Shown here one piece after another: positions 13,761 to 26,987 of a DNA stretch of 64,000 nucleotides. The DNA is from Paragonimus westermani (Eukaryota; Platyhelminthes; Trematoda; Plagiorchiida; Troglotrematidae). The stretch covers positions 20,226-84,225 of the forward strand of contig QNGE01003044.1 in assembly GCA_008508345.1 (NCBI GenBank), given 5' to 3'. Position 1 is the stretch's first letter; every line of letters starts with the position of its first letter. The notes below the pieces were generated by a model. It was not told the DNA's origin and made no database searches. It saw nothing but the letters and a program-made list of their open reading frames with translations. Both the position numbers and the translations under genes were made by a program.

Positions 13761-15197
13761 TATGAATATGTTCAATTTATGTCGCACGTTTCAATTGCGT
13801 ACGAGAAATAACGTAAACATTTTAGTAAACAAGCCTTCAGGAATAGATGTTTACAGGAACAACGGTCACAGATTAGAAAATAAATAAATCAAATTACTGT
13901 ACTTTTCAACAGCTTGAACGTGAAAGACAGTAAATCGAGGATCGAAGTTGGTGAGTGACTGCCGCGCGACCTCTTGTAAGCAAAGCGTGTCCCAGGTTTT
14001 TGTAGTGAAGATGTTAATCCTTGCAATAGATACAGTCCCCCAGGATCGGGTTTGTTGAGCTCTTAGGCTATTCAAAACCTTGTCCTGAGCCACTACTTGT
14101 TTCATCTCCCTAAAACGTAATATCACGTGCTTGTGAACAAGTTTCTGTTACATACGTCATTGCCAGTATCACACATAGTACTACATACTGTCTACATGGA
14201 CAGCACTATATTGAAGTATTTTGTTTTGTGATAACCCGTTCGTCATTTGCTAAATTCATGCCACAAATAATCGATCCGAAAGCAAGTTGACTCAAATATG
14301 GTCAGAAAAACATTGTGAATTTGCCTGTTTTCTCTGACACATACCGGACTGTGATCACCTTGGAAATCAAGCTGGCTGTGAACTTCTTCCGTTAATTCGT
14401 CCGGTTGACAGTCTAACTACAGCCAATTACCCCGTGACGATTTTCCTATTTGTTGTTCGTGACCACGGCTTTGGTTTGGCAAGGTGAAGTGGGAATTTTG
14501 ACTATATTTCCTCCAGGCAACTAGTTCTTTCCTGCACTGTAAAAGGATTCGTTACAAACTGTGTTTGATAGCAAGCTTACAGCGCAGAAGGTGAACAATT
14601 GTGTCCAAAATGAATTTCACCTCGTCGACGTAGTCTTATATCAAACATCACCGCTTCCTGAGTCGAAACTTGGAACTAATGATTCCCGTGAACGGCATTA
14701 AATTGTATGGAGAGTGGTCAGCACAAACATTAATCGACCGGACAGGTTAGGAATTCAAGCCTTCAAAATTTGCACCAAGTTTGCACTCAAGCTCCACTTC
14801 ATTCACTAAATCACTTTTTGCCGGCTTAATTAGCGTCATAGTGGAAAAGGCTTTCGAGTAGATTTCGGTTTTGAATAAAAAGCACTTTAGGCAACCTGCA
14901 CATATACATATTTAATACACCATCAAACGCGTGTTAGGTATATTCGTGTCTATTCTATGTGAAAGTCATGAATTGATCCATAAAGGGAAGTGAATTTACG
15001 GATAACTGATTGCTACTTTAAAATCGAACAAGCTTCGACATATTTTGTAAAGGATTTGTGAATTTGTGAACAATAAATACCCATCATATTAGAATTCATT
15101 CCAAACTTGAAGTATCCAGTACAGAATCTGTTTCACTCTGTAGTATAATACGTCACAATACATGATTGCTGATGAGTGGCCGGGGATACCGTAAACT
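13761..15197. other. SFRP intron, anonymous sequence
   Basis: No recognised feature. One 86-codon minus-strand frame (13866-14126) without motif. Confidence 0.4.
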
Positions 15198-15297
15198 TCA
15201 ATCTGAACATCACTCACGCTTGATCGCAGCTGTTGCATTCGAACATCATTTCACTGGGGCTTTTCAGTAGTATGTATGCTTGTCACGGCCGGGACTA
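15198..15297 (-). repeat. SINE family 1 fragment, minus strand
   Basis: Diverged and internally deleted: catcactcac-cttgatcgcagc at the tail and tgtcacggccggga near the B box. It is followed 93 bases later by a forward copy, giving a second inverted pair. Confidence 0.65.
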
Positions 15298-15389
15298 GAA
15301 AGTTAGCCATGGTAGAAGGTATGATAATTGTCCTGTTAACTCCAAACAATAACCGCGTCTAACGGGATTAATGAGACCTAGTGTGAACG

Positions 15390-15595
15390 CAGAGGCACAG
15401 TGGTCAACACGGCTGCCTAATGGATACGTGGCCGGAGTTTTAGTCCCGGTCATGACAGGGATGTGCTCTAGTAACGAGACTTAAAAAAGCGAAAATCAAC
15501 TTTAATGCTTCCATTAGAAAAAATCTGGCTAAAAATTCGATTGGAATGCGAAAACTATGATCTAATATGCGTGAATTTCTACTTGCACTATTTAA
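15390..15595 (+). repeat. SINE family 1, plus strand, diverged
   Basis: Head with GGCACAGTGGTCAACACGG (A-box region) and GAGTTTTAGTCCCGG (decayed B box), then a diverged body to atgcgtgaatttctacttg. Older than the copies at 10730 and 13604. Confidence 0.7.
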
Positions 15596-18500
15596 CTCAA
15601 AACTCGAGGAAGGTTAAAGTTACTGAGATAATATGAGTTCCGTGAATTCATTTGCCCTCCACCACACTCCAAACGCATATTCTTTCATCTGCTGACCGAC
15701 GGCAGTGGACATGTTGTGTCTGTCACCGTTTCGAATCTACCCAAAGTCCGGATTTTTTTCAATTAAGCTTTCTTCTACCTAACAATCCCCAAACCACTGG
15801 TCACACGTGAGTTTAATGTCCACTGTTTAGTTGGACGATGGTTAACATCAAACGTAACCGGTTTTAAACTCCAGCCGAGGCAGTCACTCACAAGATCAAT
15901 GTGTGGATCCCATATGGCAGTAAAGTAGGTGATTTACTGAGTCTGTGTCAAATATCTGGTTTATCAGCGTGGTTTTTCCGCCAGGCTATGAGAACGCTCA
16001 ACACGTCTAGGTATTACGTTCTTGTCGCTGGTTCCAGTCCATCCAAACCCCATATTTTTTCTTTCTTTTTCCAGGTTAAAAAATATTTCAAAATCAACTT
16101 TCGTATTACAACAATAGAATGAGTATCTTACGCAGCTATACATACTCTTCGGATGTTGCAAACAGCCCTAATCTCCAGAGGATTTTCCAGCTCAGCGATC
16201 AACTCTTTGTGGTCTAATCAAATGTCTTCCGCAATTGACCAAAAGCTGCGTCTTGTTTTGGATACTTATACAACCAATCATCTTGCACTAGATAAACGTG
16301 CAATTTCAATATTTGCCGTCACGTGAAGAACACGACTCATGACAAATAAGTAGACACATTCATTCTCAACCGACATCACGTTTATTACGCCATATTTTCC
16401 CCAATTCAATACCTCTTTGATGCAGCGTGTAGCGTCCATTCAAATTGACGGATTAACTTACGCAACTGTGCAGTCATAATATTCACCCTATTTCTTCTCC
16501 ATACGATTCTCCGGATAGACATCACACATCCCAAGGAGTGATCAACTAGATAAATCGACTTCAAACGCACGCTAGCAGTTCACTGAAGTAACAGTTAATT
16601 GCGAATAACTAAACACAATCTCTTACAATCATGTATACAAAATGGAGTTGGGATTTTATTGATAGAATCCTAACGCCGGTTGACTCGGGATAATTGAGCA
16701 ATACAGGGAAAAAAGGTGAGTGAATATCGACGGTAGTTCGCGGTTTAAATGTTCGTCCCGCCATCTAATAGGATGAAATATGAACCCGGCGTGTCGGTTG
16801 GATACATGTTACATACCGGTATCTCATTAGTCACTGTGACTTATGAATAACATTCACTGAAACCAAGGTCAACCTAACCAGTTGAGTGCAAACCAACGAG
16901 GTGGTGCGATAGGATCGAAAGTGGCAATTCCATGACTATGAATAATTCAACAGTAAACCCGGAACAGAAGATACTTTAACGATCTGGCGGATCCCGGGGC
17001 GACAACTAGTTAGATAAACGACGAGTTACTGTGTCAGGTGTGTTCGAATGAGACTAGTCACATTCTTGAATGCATGTTAGGTAAATTTCACCTAATTTGT
17101 TGAATTCATACTTCTCATCACATTATGAAACACAATCGCATTGAAACAAGAAAATTCTTCGTCCGGTAGTTACGTAACATCCACTGCAAAAGATTGAAGT
17201 CGGAAATATCTAATGAATTTACCGGCGACAACGATAATTCGTGATATCTCTTATCTTGTCCATGACCTTTGCGTCCGCTGTTCTTGTTCTTTCCGTGGAA
17301 TAATTATCGCAGTTTGCAGTGACATGTATTTTTAAATGATTTTAATGGCTGACTAAGGAGATAGTCTTAAAAAGCAAACCTACCGGAATAAACGTTTATT
17401 TACTGTTGTAATATTGTGGTATCATTGGTAGAGTTTGGTTTCACGATAGAATTTTGCCCAGTAACGGTGATTCTAAGGTTTTACTGTAGAAGACGCAACG
17501 TTCCTCAATAATATTGGCAAAATTGATGCTTTATTGTTCTCCACAGACGAAAATTTGCAATAAGCATGAACACACCTACACACTGAATTCCAGCATTTAC
17601 TCTGTATGCAGTTACAAGTAGCCCATGTTCCCTCGGTTACTTTTTTACAAGTAAATCCTGTCTACTTTCTGTCATGTCAACTAACTCCTCACAACGTTTG
17701 CCTCTTGAAATAATGCATTGTTACACACAAGAATAACATGTTCAATTCTCACTAACCCTTGTACAACCGTTTCGTTCATTTTCAGCACGTCAGCTGTGCA
17801 TGCCTCCGTTAACGCAACCACCAGCTTGTCTGTGGGAACGGGAAAATTTGTCAGGCACCAGTTGCCAAAATGGAAAAACTCGAACAACAACGGCAAGTTT
17901 CATCTCGTTTGTAGGTCACATGGTTATTTTTCAGAGGACGACGTGCTACTGAATACATTCTTTGTGCCCGTATTTTGCAAACCGGATTAAGAAATAATCG
18001 TTGTTTGGGTCTACTTGATCTTCTAAAAGATAAAGTTAGAAGAGGCCTAATTGCAGAAGCTAGACTACAGCCAAACTCGGCTGGATTATCAGTAATGCAG
18101 TTTCCACGGTCGTTGTTAGCATAGTGGATTCCATATATGACACAGTCGGTCTGGATGAGTAACTTAGTCTAGCATCGAAATGTCTGACCTCCTGCCATAG
18201 TTTCGTACCTTCACTTGTCAAGTTGTCAGCTGCTAGTTCGAATCCAGCCGAAACCCAAACTTTTGCATTCGAGTCTCTTCTAAATTACCAATTCTGCGAC
18301 AATGTATATAGTCCTCTAGAAGCAACCAAATGCTATCTGTGGACTATAAATGAACAGCATACTGTTCTGTGTTTATGACACCCTTCTCCTACGTCTCTCT
18401 GAGCGTTGATTAAGTAACAAACCAACATAATCACTGGCATAATCACAGTAGATCGTAAAGGGGACGGGGCAGTACAGTGTAGACCACTTTTTACCGTTCC

Positions 18501-21169
18501 CAGTGAGGACTATTAAATGGCTCCTGGAAGTTGTAGTTCCAGACTGTATTTTGTAAATATTAGTGATCCGAGCTTCCGTTCCACTCAAGGACTCGTATGA
18601 TTCTTATAATGGGTTTCTTGACTAACAGCTGAAGGTTGCAAACAACTTTACGTAATTGCTTGCCATCATAGTTAACTTTGGGTTGTAAACTGTTCGATTC
18701 TTATGGTTTCGTGAGACAGCTCCTAATTTCCACAAGAGTGGTGAATTATTTTTTCCGTGACTATCTCAGGGATAGCTCTCACTAATGAGATCTTTCCAAG
18801 TTTATTTATTTCCGTCCAACTTACTGTGTATTCTGGTTTTCAGCTTTCTTCATCCACAAGAAAAACATAATCATATTTTTTTCCAGTATCTCGGTAAACA
18901 ATTATAAACTTACTTCATTAAAAACCCATCAACCATTTTTTGTATAACAATGTTTTCTGGTTAAAAATGCCACTCATTATTTTTAAAAATGTACAGCAGG
19001 TGATTTGTCCAATTTTTTAATTAAGAAGAGTAACAATTGTGTGAGGTACCAGCCCTGAAACCATTAAAACCAGTGTTTGAAACAGAGCACTTAGAGGTGG
19101 CAGTATTGTCTCATGTGGACAAGAAAGACACGCTAAGACATCAGAACGTTTGTACTGACTCGCGAATCAGCACATCTAATTGTGCCATGAGATTAGTCAA
19201 ATCATTTTTAGATCAACCGCTCCGATAGAGTTTCTCAAGCGGTTGGGGGTTAATATTCGCCATCACCATCACTGAGCACTGAACTGATGTTAGTGATAGG
19301 AAATGGAGCACGGCTCTTAGTTAAAACCTGCTGAACTATCTTTTATTTCTCAACCTGTACAGCACATGCCGTCTCTGGACGTTTTGTTCATCACCATGGT
19401 TCAAGTCCTATGGGAGCTCAGATATCCTAAGTAAACCAGGGTTACTCATATAGTATGTTAGGAGGCTTAATGAAAAGCCCGCTTCGAATTCGAGGATAAA
19501 GTTTTATACTACTACTCCTCTGTTAACGTTTATCATACAGCAAGAGTGTCGTACAGCGAGTGTAAATAAGAACTAACAAATATGCGTGAGTTTCATATGC
19601 CGATATCTGCTTATGTCTTTCTGGGCAAACCAGGGAAGTAAAATCTGCCGTCCAGCGACAATTAAGAGTTTATGTTCATATACTTTTGATTTTCCGGTTT
19701 TACGAAAACCGTTTTCTCTGTTTCGCGAAAGCAAGCTTCCCCGCTGTTAGGTGCAAAGACGAAGTAACCCGGCTACACGCTAAGATTTTGAAATCTATGC
19801 TTTGAACTTAAATTATTTGACTGTGTTTGGATCTTTCAATCTTATGACAAGCAATTAAGTTTCCGTGAAATCTTATGATTTCGAAAGCACACCTATATAG
19901 GTTCCGCAAAAAAAGTTGCTTTAAGAGAAAATAAAAACCGTTCCAGTTTTTTGAACATCTTTTTTTCATTTAAGATGAAGATAGGAAATAATATTCATAA
20001 AAGAACCAAGTATTTTATTACAACGGAGAGACGAACGGCAAAATGTTAAAAAATCCAGTATGGCCGGTGATGAACAGCATAGGCAGTCCCACATTAGTAC
20101 TACAAAAAATGTATCCATTAAGGCAGTTCTTGTCTAAGAACGCACACGCCTGGGACACTGCCGTATGAGGTATAAAGTCAGTAGCCCCCTAGATATCTGC
20201 ATACTGTCATCTTAACTTAGAATAATTTCAGTTGATAGTTCCTAACGCCGAAGTCATCCGCCAACTCGAGCTCATTCATCGGCGAAGCCTAAATCCTCAG
20301 GGTCCGCAGTGTTAGGGCACCGATAGAAAGTCCGCCGACATCCGTTTCTTCGCTATTCTTACAGCCAACAACTCAACGGTGATTCTTGACCTGATTATCG
20401 GAGCTTTTGCCGTTGCCCTCGTTGTTAAAGCCTAATAGAAAAGAAAATAACCAGTAATAATCTCCATGCACCCTCGTATACACTGTTGCTGTTCAGATGA
20501 TGAGAGCTACCTGTGTTGATACGTGTTCGACAGCATTCAGAGCTGACGTCGGATTTTGTATGCAGACAGATTTTCCAGCTGATCCCTTCCGAAAAATCAT
20601 CATTTACGAGGAACCAGTATATTGTTCCAATAAGCTTTTGGTTTCGATTGGTGTACACTTGCCAAGAGATTTCATAGAAAGGTGACTGAGTAGATGTAGC
20701 AAAACCGGTTGAGTACAAACGTTGGATTATTCAAAGGTAACCCAGAAACTAGTGTGGCTGTAAATTTAGATCAGATAAACCTATCGAGTGTAACCGTTGG
20801 TCAGTGATCAAACCAATCTGCCAACGATGACGCGTCAGGAGTTCACATCTGCGACATGACAAACAGATGCGCAGATGACGAAATTTAACCTAAGTGAGAC
20901 ACAAACCCAGGGCTCCTTTATCAAAGGTCGATTAAAAAGCAAATATGCGAGCAAAAGCCGTCTGCGATCGTTGGTTAATTTACAGAGGGTTCTGAAGATA
21001 AATTCCCGTCAGCCGCAAAAGAGTGAGCGTCATATTCAATGGAGAACCAGATTGAATTCCGAATCGCCAAAACCCAAACCACAAACGGAGGAAACAAATG
21101 CATAACATGAAACAACAGGTTGGCACGAAATAACAATCGGACATTCGTGTGAAGCACACATATAAGAAG
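15596..21169. other. SFRP intron, mostly anonymous sequence
   Basis: Apart from the SINE family 2 fragment at 18230, nothing was recognised. An AT-rich patch lies at 18720-19030. Short open frames (15901, 17681-17990, 20425-20718) lack motifs and overlap on opposite strands. Confidence 0.4.
18230..18310 (+). repeat. SINE family 2 fragment (B-box containing)
   Basis: TAGTTCGAATCCAGCCGAAACC at 18234-18255 and the following cttctaaatta-c-aattctgcgaca match the sequence flanking the palindrome at 26832-26942. The shared B-box-like core GTTCGAATCC suggests a tRNA-derived SINE distinct from family 1. No convincing A box was found. Confidence 0.5.
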
Positions 21170-22931
21170 GCGACCAGAGATTGTTGTGACAGTGTCATCG
21201 GTCGATTATTGTGAACATTAAGTTCCGTCGCTAATATCGAACCCAATCAGCATTATTGTAATAAGGTATAGTTGCTATCAACTATTGTTAATACCTTCAG
21301 TCAAGTGTCGTGTTTCGTAGTGCAATCAGTTCGCACTAAGTTTGGATGATCCTGGATAGCTTCCTTCTCTGATACTCTGTCATTTCTACACAACCTTCAA
21401 ACTGTTCTGATTCACACAGTTGAAGTGACCGAGTTTCGAATTTCATTTCAACGAACCCATTATAATTCCTAACAGTCTCTCTGCTGAACCGCGGAACCAA
21501 GAATACGAACTACATCAACATTTTATGCCATCCCAAATCTATCAGCTGCCTGTGAATCTGAAGTGCGCATTGCGATAGATGTTGTCAGCGGTATACGACT
21601 GATCAGTACTCGCAGCTGAGTGATAAAATGCGATTGATGTATTCAAAGCGGTTGAGTACGGTACTTTTCAATTCTTTTACAGGTGATTTCCATTACATGT
21701 ATTAGTATAGGGAATTATGGTATTTCAGACTGGCCAATTTTGCTGTCCACTGAACCCTGATTTGTTATCGATCTGTCTAACGCTGTCCTGTGGAACGACA
21801 ATCTTGGAATCGCTGAATGAATCTTGTCGAACCAGTATTTTAAGAGTGGAACGGCGTTTCGAGTAAACTGTCACACTTCACAATTTTAACCAACTCGAAT
21901 GATCGTCCACAGGAATACCGTAACTGAAATGACACGGACTTCACAGTGGGCTCGAAAAGTCCTGTTTTTTTATGAGTTATTGATTACAAACTTGTCAGAC
22001 GACGCGTTCAGACCTCTTGAATTCATTCTTACTATACTGATGGCAAATATTTTCCGATGTCTACTTGTCATCGTCATATCAGCCCAACCTACAGTGCAAG
22101 CAAGTGACTGCATATGGCGCCGGTTTTCAGGCATCTACTGTGTAAAATCGAGGGTAAAGGAACATGGAACATGACGAAGACACATGTAGTAAATTCTTTT
22201 ACTGTCCTAGTTGCTTTGGCCTCACGTTCGATTTATTTCAGTAGATTGAGATTGACTAGTTAAGCGGTTTGTCATCTGTGATTGTGCACACGATTGTGCC
22301 ATAGCGACATTTGGAAAATGATAACACGAACGAAACCAAACGAAGTCTATCAAGTGTGAAACGTCCGTTATCAATGAAATAGACAATTGGCTTAAAACAA
22401 CGAAGTTGCCTCTGATTATCAGACTGTCGAAGAGAGGAATGTGAAGCGTGGCGAAGTGAAATTGTTCTAAGCATGAACCGCCGTCCGTTGGTTGACTTTC
22501 GATTTGGTAGGCATTGGTAGTTGGCTTGTTTGTTTTCGGATGACAAGTTAGCATCCGCTGTGAACCACTGACTGGTTTGTATGCCATAGAATTAAGGCTT
22601 GCCTCTTTCGCATTGTCCATGCACGAGCAGTGTGGTTTGCAAGACGACGAATGCAGCACAATCGCAGCAAGAATGTAATATTTTACAGCTTAACTGTGAT
22701 TACGCAAAAACGAGAGAATATCTCATAATTACGAATACATGTTTAATCAGTGTTCCACCAAAGGCAGAAAGTTAGCGGGGGTATTCCTACAAATCGTGCT
22801 CACCGATCAGGTGAAAATGCCACCAATTAAGTTTGGTTGATAAATGCAGCTAAAAAAAAGAACGTCTTGTGTGAAAAAATCAAACGTCCTTGTTATTGTG
22901 GTGGATTGTCAGGTCGGAGGTGCGAGTTTTC

Positions 22932-23047
22932 GAACGCTCGGCAGAATACCTCGACGCGGGGAGGTACGTTCGAAAATCTGCCGCGATCGGATCAAGGACA
23001 ACGTGCGCGACCGGATGAGACCAACGGGCGAGGCAGGGCAGGCGAAN
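22932..23047. other. GC-rich left-only segment and single-N gap
   Basis: These 115 bases plus an N at 23047 sit between sequences the two arms share (ending gagttttcg, resuming taaagatcg). The segment is far richer in G and C than its surroundings. It forms a potential hairpin (TTTTCGAACG at 22927-22936 pairing with CGTTCGAAAA at 22967-22976, with TACCTC/GAGGTA inside). Confidence 0.7.
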
Positions 23048-24413
23048 TAAAGATCGTGCTTTATTGGACGCCTTCTCGCTACATTATGACCAGTGTATAG
23101 GAATTGGCACATGTGTTAAACTGCTGACACATTCCCGCTCAACGAACCAAACGAGGTAAGCTCGCACACCTTGTTGATCAATCAAGCTGTACACAATCAG
23201 TGAACAATATTGTGTGGATCACAGATCAACAGCGCGAAAGCTTAATCCATGTGGCGAGTCTAGGTGTGCGTGTGTGTCGGATGCCTCACACACAGCACCG
23301 GATTAATGAAGTGATCTGTTCGTGCCTGAATAATAGGACGATACTCTATCGATTTGCCTCTGTTTGTCGGGGTTTTCAGCCTACAAACTTCTAGTTCCAT
23401 ATCTGAAAGATAGCCACCGGTTATTGAGAGCAGTGGTTAAATACAAATACCTCACCATCAATTACTGTTATTTTGTGGTGAAGGATCGCCGTTGGTATCA
23501 CAAAAAGGGCTTCAGTTAGTCGATGAACTTCTGACAGAAAAGCCACACCAATTTGCACAAGTGGCCTGTTCGAACTGAGGATCAGATGACCGATCGTCAA
23601 TAGACGAGAGTGTAAGTTGGTAATGTGTTCGACGTATAACCGAAGAGTACAAACCAAGAAGAAACCCACCATGGAGGATTGCATTTATGAAACAAGACAT
23701 GTAACAATTCGGTTTGTTAGTATCCCTTAGAATCGTCACATTGTTTAGATGGAACAGAACTAATTCGCACCAATAACAAAGAGGGCGGTTAGGAATTTCG
23801 AGTGACCTAAATGCTTATCATGCAGTATATGCAGCGACCAGATGCAGCGACAGTTTATGCATATCTACGCTTGGGAGTTCATAATAGACGGATAATCAGA
23901 AACGCACAATTTACAACGTGTTCACGGTTGTGACACACACTGTTCGAAAACTTACTGAAGTCTGTGACGTTCTGGTCTGACCAAGTATGTCGCGGTGATA
24001 ATCGACGGTAGTGCAGGGCGTAGGGCACATGTGTCTCAAATGATTGGGTGACGTACAACCTGACATCGTGGATGGTATGTACTAGGAAAATGAAGTAACA
24101 TTTCGAGAACCAAGGAGAAGATAACAGAAAGCGGGACGTTAACATTCATAGCGATATTTCCGGTCATATTCAACTAACCGTCAGGTTTTCGAAACCCGAA
24201 GCGAAGTAAAGAACGCTTGGTTTCAATAAGTGGATCAACTTGGGCACATTGGAAAGTACGGCAATTGTCTAATTGCGGAAGCCTGGTGCGCAGTTGACTC
24301 TAATACACTGAACGTTTGGTAGTTTCAGACGTTCAAGTGAGTTACACAGAGTTCGTTCATTTTGTGACGAGCTGAGCGCAAGTGTTAAGACTTGATTGTC
24401 GATACACGTTTGA

Positions 24414-24430
24414 GTGTGTGTGTGTGTGTG
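24414..24430. repeat. (GT)n microsatellite, left arm
   Basis: Eight and a half GT units, mirrored as (CA)n at 34915-34931 with the same unit number. Confidence 0.9.
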
Positions 24431-25209
24431 ACAGACTAGATGTTGAGTATGGACTGTGACTGAGGTCTCGATCGACTCAATTCCATTCTCCAACTATTCT
24501 CAGGTCCTCATCTACCAATTCCCATACCGTCAACTCCCTGACTCTGACTCGCATCTACCAAATCTTCTTTTTCTTTGCTATTCTAAATCACTCGCCTCTA
24601 ACCAGTGGGATACATATGTTCTCCCAAATCCCCTAATCACGCTCCACCAAATCGTCCTTCTTCCTGAAGTCAACAACATTTGACACTGTAATGTGCTGGA
24701 CACAGCATGATCGACCGGTTGGTTGACTGCAGTTTATTCATTCACCAGACGTGAACGTATGCTCTCCAATCAGTGAATCAACGGACACGTGACACCATGA
24801 TTACCGGCCTCATTCTAAGTTCGATAATCTATACATCTGACACAATTTGAAGAGTCAATCAACAATGAATGATGAGCACTCACGCTAGGCACACCTGGTT
24901 CGACAGGCCAACACTCAGTAGTGAACGGTTGAATATAGCTTAGTTTCGTAAACAAAAACGATGCGTTTCAAAATCCATTCCTCTGAGTGGAGACATGCCT
25001 TGCGCAATAATTATGCCACACGAAGATATCTGAATTCCCATATCCTAATGAGAGCATTAGTTTCAAGACATCGACGTTTGGATTTGAAACAAGGGTGCTT
25101 TATTATGAGCGATCGCGAACGTGAACCATCTTCAGGTATTTGGTCACCAATATCTGCGTTCGATCGCTCATATCGGGTGGCACCAACGAATAAGCAACGA
25201 GGAGGATGG

Positions 25210-25775
25210 AAAGCGGGTGTTTAATACTTCGTTCAATTTCTACAGTTGCACAGACTTGGATGGCTAGGCCATGTGTTAAGGATGCTAGCTGGTCGTCTGC
25301 CAAATCGAGCACTCTGCCGACGCTGCGGCCGACTGACGTATGGTCCGAGGTGGACAGATGATGACCTGGCGTAGGGAAATGAACTCGTTCACTAAGGAGT
25401 TGGCCACCGTAGATCGGATTCGTCCTCCAGGCTGGGGACCTGACGAATCACAGAGTCCGTTATCGGAGAAGTCAAGTGAGCTAATGGCCAATCGAATTCA
25501 ATAGCGTGACTGTTGTCGTTGTTTGGACGATTAGTCTGTGAAATAAGCGCTGTTTGCGCCCCCATTCTACATATAACTTATTTTTTTGTTTGCGAGATGT
25601 AGGCACCTTGATACTAAATGTTTGAATACAGACGAAGCTGTTTTTATTGGTTGGATCCCTTCCCCCCTTCATTCTTCCTCTCGTTTTCTGAACGGGGTTC
25701 GTTTTTCACGGTTCTGTGACGGTTAAGCATCCGTGAGATCCACTGATGTATTGTTGTCTATGATGATGATGACGA
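25210..25775 (+). pseudogene. RTE-like LINE C-terminus and 3' UTR in left arm
   Basis: The plus-strand frame reads LHRLGWLGHVLRMLAGRLPN, RALCRRCG and GPRWTDDDLA, then after stops RSDSSSRLGT in a poorly preserved tail. This is the fluke LINE C-terminus. The following 3' UTR, with cactgatgtattgttgtcta and a short GAT/GAC run, matches the copies at 63021-64000. The mirror copy is at 33570-34135. Confidence 0.75.
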
Positions 25776-26831
25776 CGACGTTGGAGAGATATGCCTGGAC
25801 ACGTCATTCAGATGATGGAGGTTGTATGTCGAAACAGTAGAATTTGTCATCAAGAAGAGAGCGCGTAAGCAAACAACACTAGATTCCAGTTTCACTTGAT
25901 TTGTGTACGCTAAACTATGCAGCCTACTCTATTTTTACACTCCAGTTTGTAGGATAACGTCCTGTTTTCAAAGTCGCACACGTCGTGGCTACAACCTGGA
26001 AGCGAGGTTTATGTCGATTTGGCTCAAACACACCAACTACAAATCCGATTGTGCCGCACCATTTGATTGTGTCATTCAGCCGGAACAGAGAGGTGGCTCC
26101 GCTATCAACTCTCAATTGTGTTTATTTCACACGCAAACCTGTAACCATAAGTAGCATAAAAGCTGAGGAACGGTGATCTCGTTCTGTGCGTTCACCCTGA
26201 CATTTCTGAATGGTTTCTGCTTAATGGGAAAATCAAAGTCGAACAGTCAGTGTCGCAATTTCAACAAAGTGAAACTAACCGCTGAGTAACAGGGGAAGTC
26301 TATCAACTATGAAAGGAAATCAGCATCAGAAACCTCATTCATCTTCGCGGCATGCGGTCCGTCAACCAAGGTATGAAAGAACGTCAGATTGAGGGTAATA
26401 ACAACACTTTGTCCGAAATTTAACGTGCACTTTTGTGTTCCAGAAATCGGTAGAACTCCTCTCATGCGTGTAGTAATCAACGTTCTGAGTTGACAGAGTT
26501 GATACAAAATTGCATCTTTTGCGGTTGTCAATCGGTCAGTTGGGTGTCAGAATGTGAGTGAACTATGACGCTTCTTACCCCGAACTCTGCTAACTTCGTG
26601 TGCCGACAGCACCTCGGTCTTCGACGTGTAGCCTTCGGAAACGTCATAAGTGTTCTTCATCATTAATCGTCTCATCATCTTGATCCTCATCACAGCAAAG
26701 TACCTGACTGGAAAATACCGTCGCTCAGACTGCTACTCATTGCAACAATGATGTGGAATATATTTGAGAAGATTACTAAGAATGTTAGAAATTAATAATA
26801 GAAGCTTTAGCTGGGGAACTAGAAATATTTG

Positions 26832-26942
26832 GATGAGACCCAACCGTGAAAAGTTAGGGCTTCGGCTGGATTCGAACCAGCGACAGACTGTCGCTGGTTC
26901 GAATCCAGCCGAAGCCCTGACTTTTCACAGTTGGGTCTCATC
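26832..26942. repeat. Near-perfect 111-base palindrome with two B boxes (SINE family 2)
   Basis: Centred on 26887, with 55-base arms and two mismatched positions by my count. Each arm contains GGTTCGAATCC, an exact match to the pol III B-box consensus, in opposite orientations. The outer sequence resembles 18250-18305. It looks like two head parts of a tRNA-derived SINE joined tail-out, not a functional tRNA. Confidence 0.85.
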
Positions 26943-26987
26943 TAAATTCATAAATCTGCCACATTACATATTAGTAGAATCCAGATG

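Larger units (their letters stand above)
21170..26474 (+). repeat. Left arm of large inverted repeat
   Basis: It matches the reverse complement of 32871-38287. Coordinates pair as x + y = 59345 to the right of the gap at 23047 and x + y = 59457 to the left of it. Every compared stretch inside is identical, and all short open frames are mirrored. The arms differ only at an unresolved insertion (22932-23047 versus 36296-36524). Outside the core, similarity does not stop but drops: over 58 bases at 21138-21195 I count 40 matches with the mirrored right flank. Contents are LINE remains, a GT microsatellite, and unidentified AT-rich sequence. Confidence 0.9.

Noticed and set aside
22222..22659. 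145-codon frame in the left arm (mirrored at 36798-37235)
   Set aside because: No recognised motif or splice context, and a second frame overlaps it. It appears twice only because the arms are identical, which is not independent evidence of coding.
22932..23046. Bacterial contamination or horizontal transfer, because of GC-rich sequence
   Set aside because: It is short, inside a repeated eukaryotic context, and looks like the end of an unresolved insertion. No bacterial gene is recognisable.
26857..26917. A tRNA gene at the GGTTCGAATCC motif
   Set aside because: There is a B box but no A box, anticodon arm or cloverleaf; the sequence folds as one long hairpin. A SINE-derived palindrome fits better.
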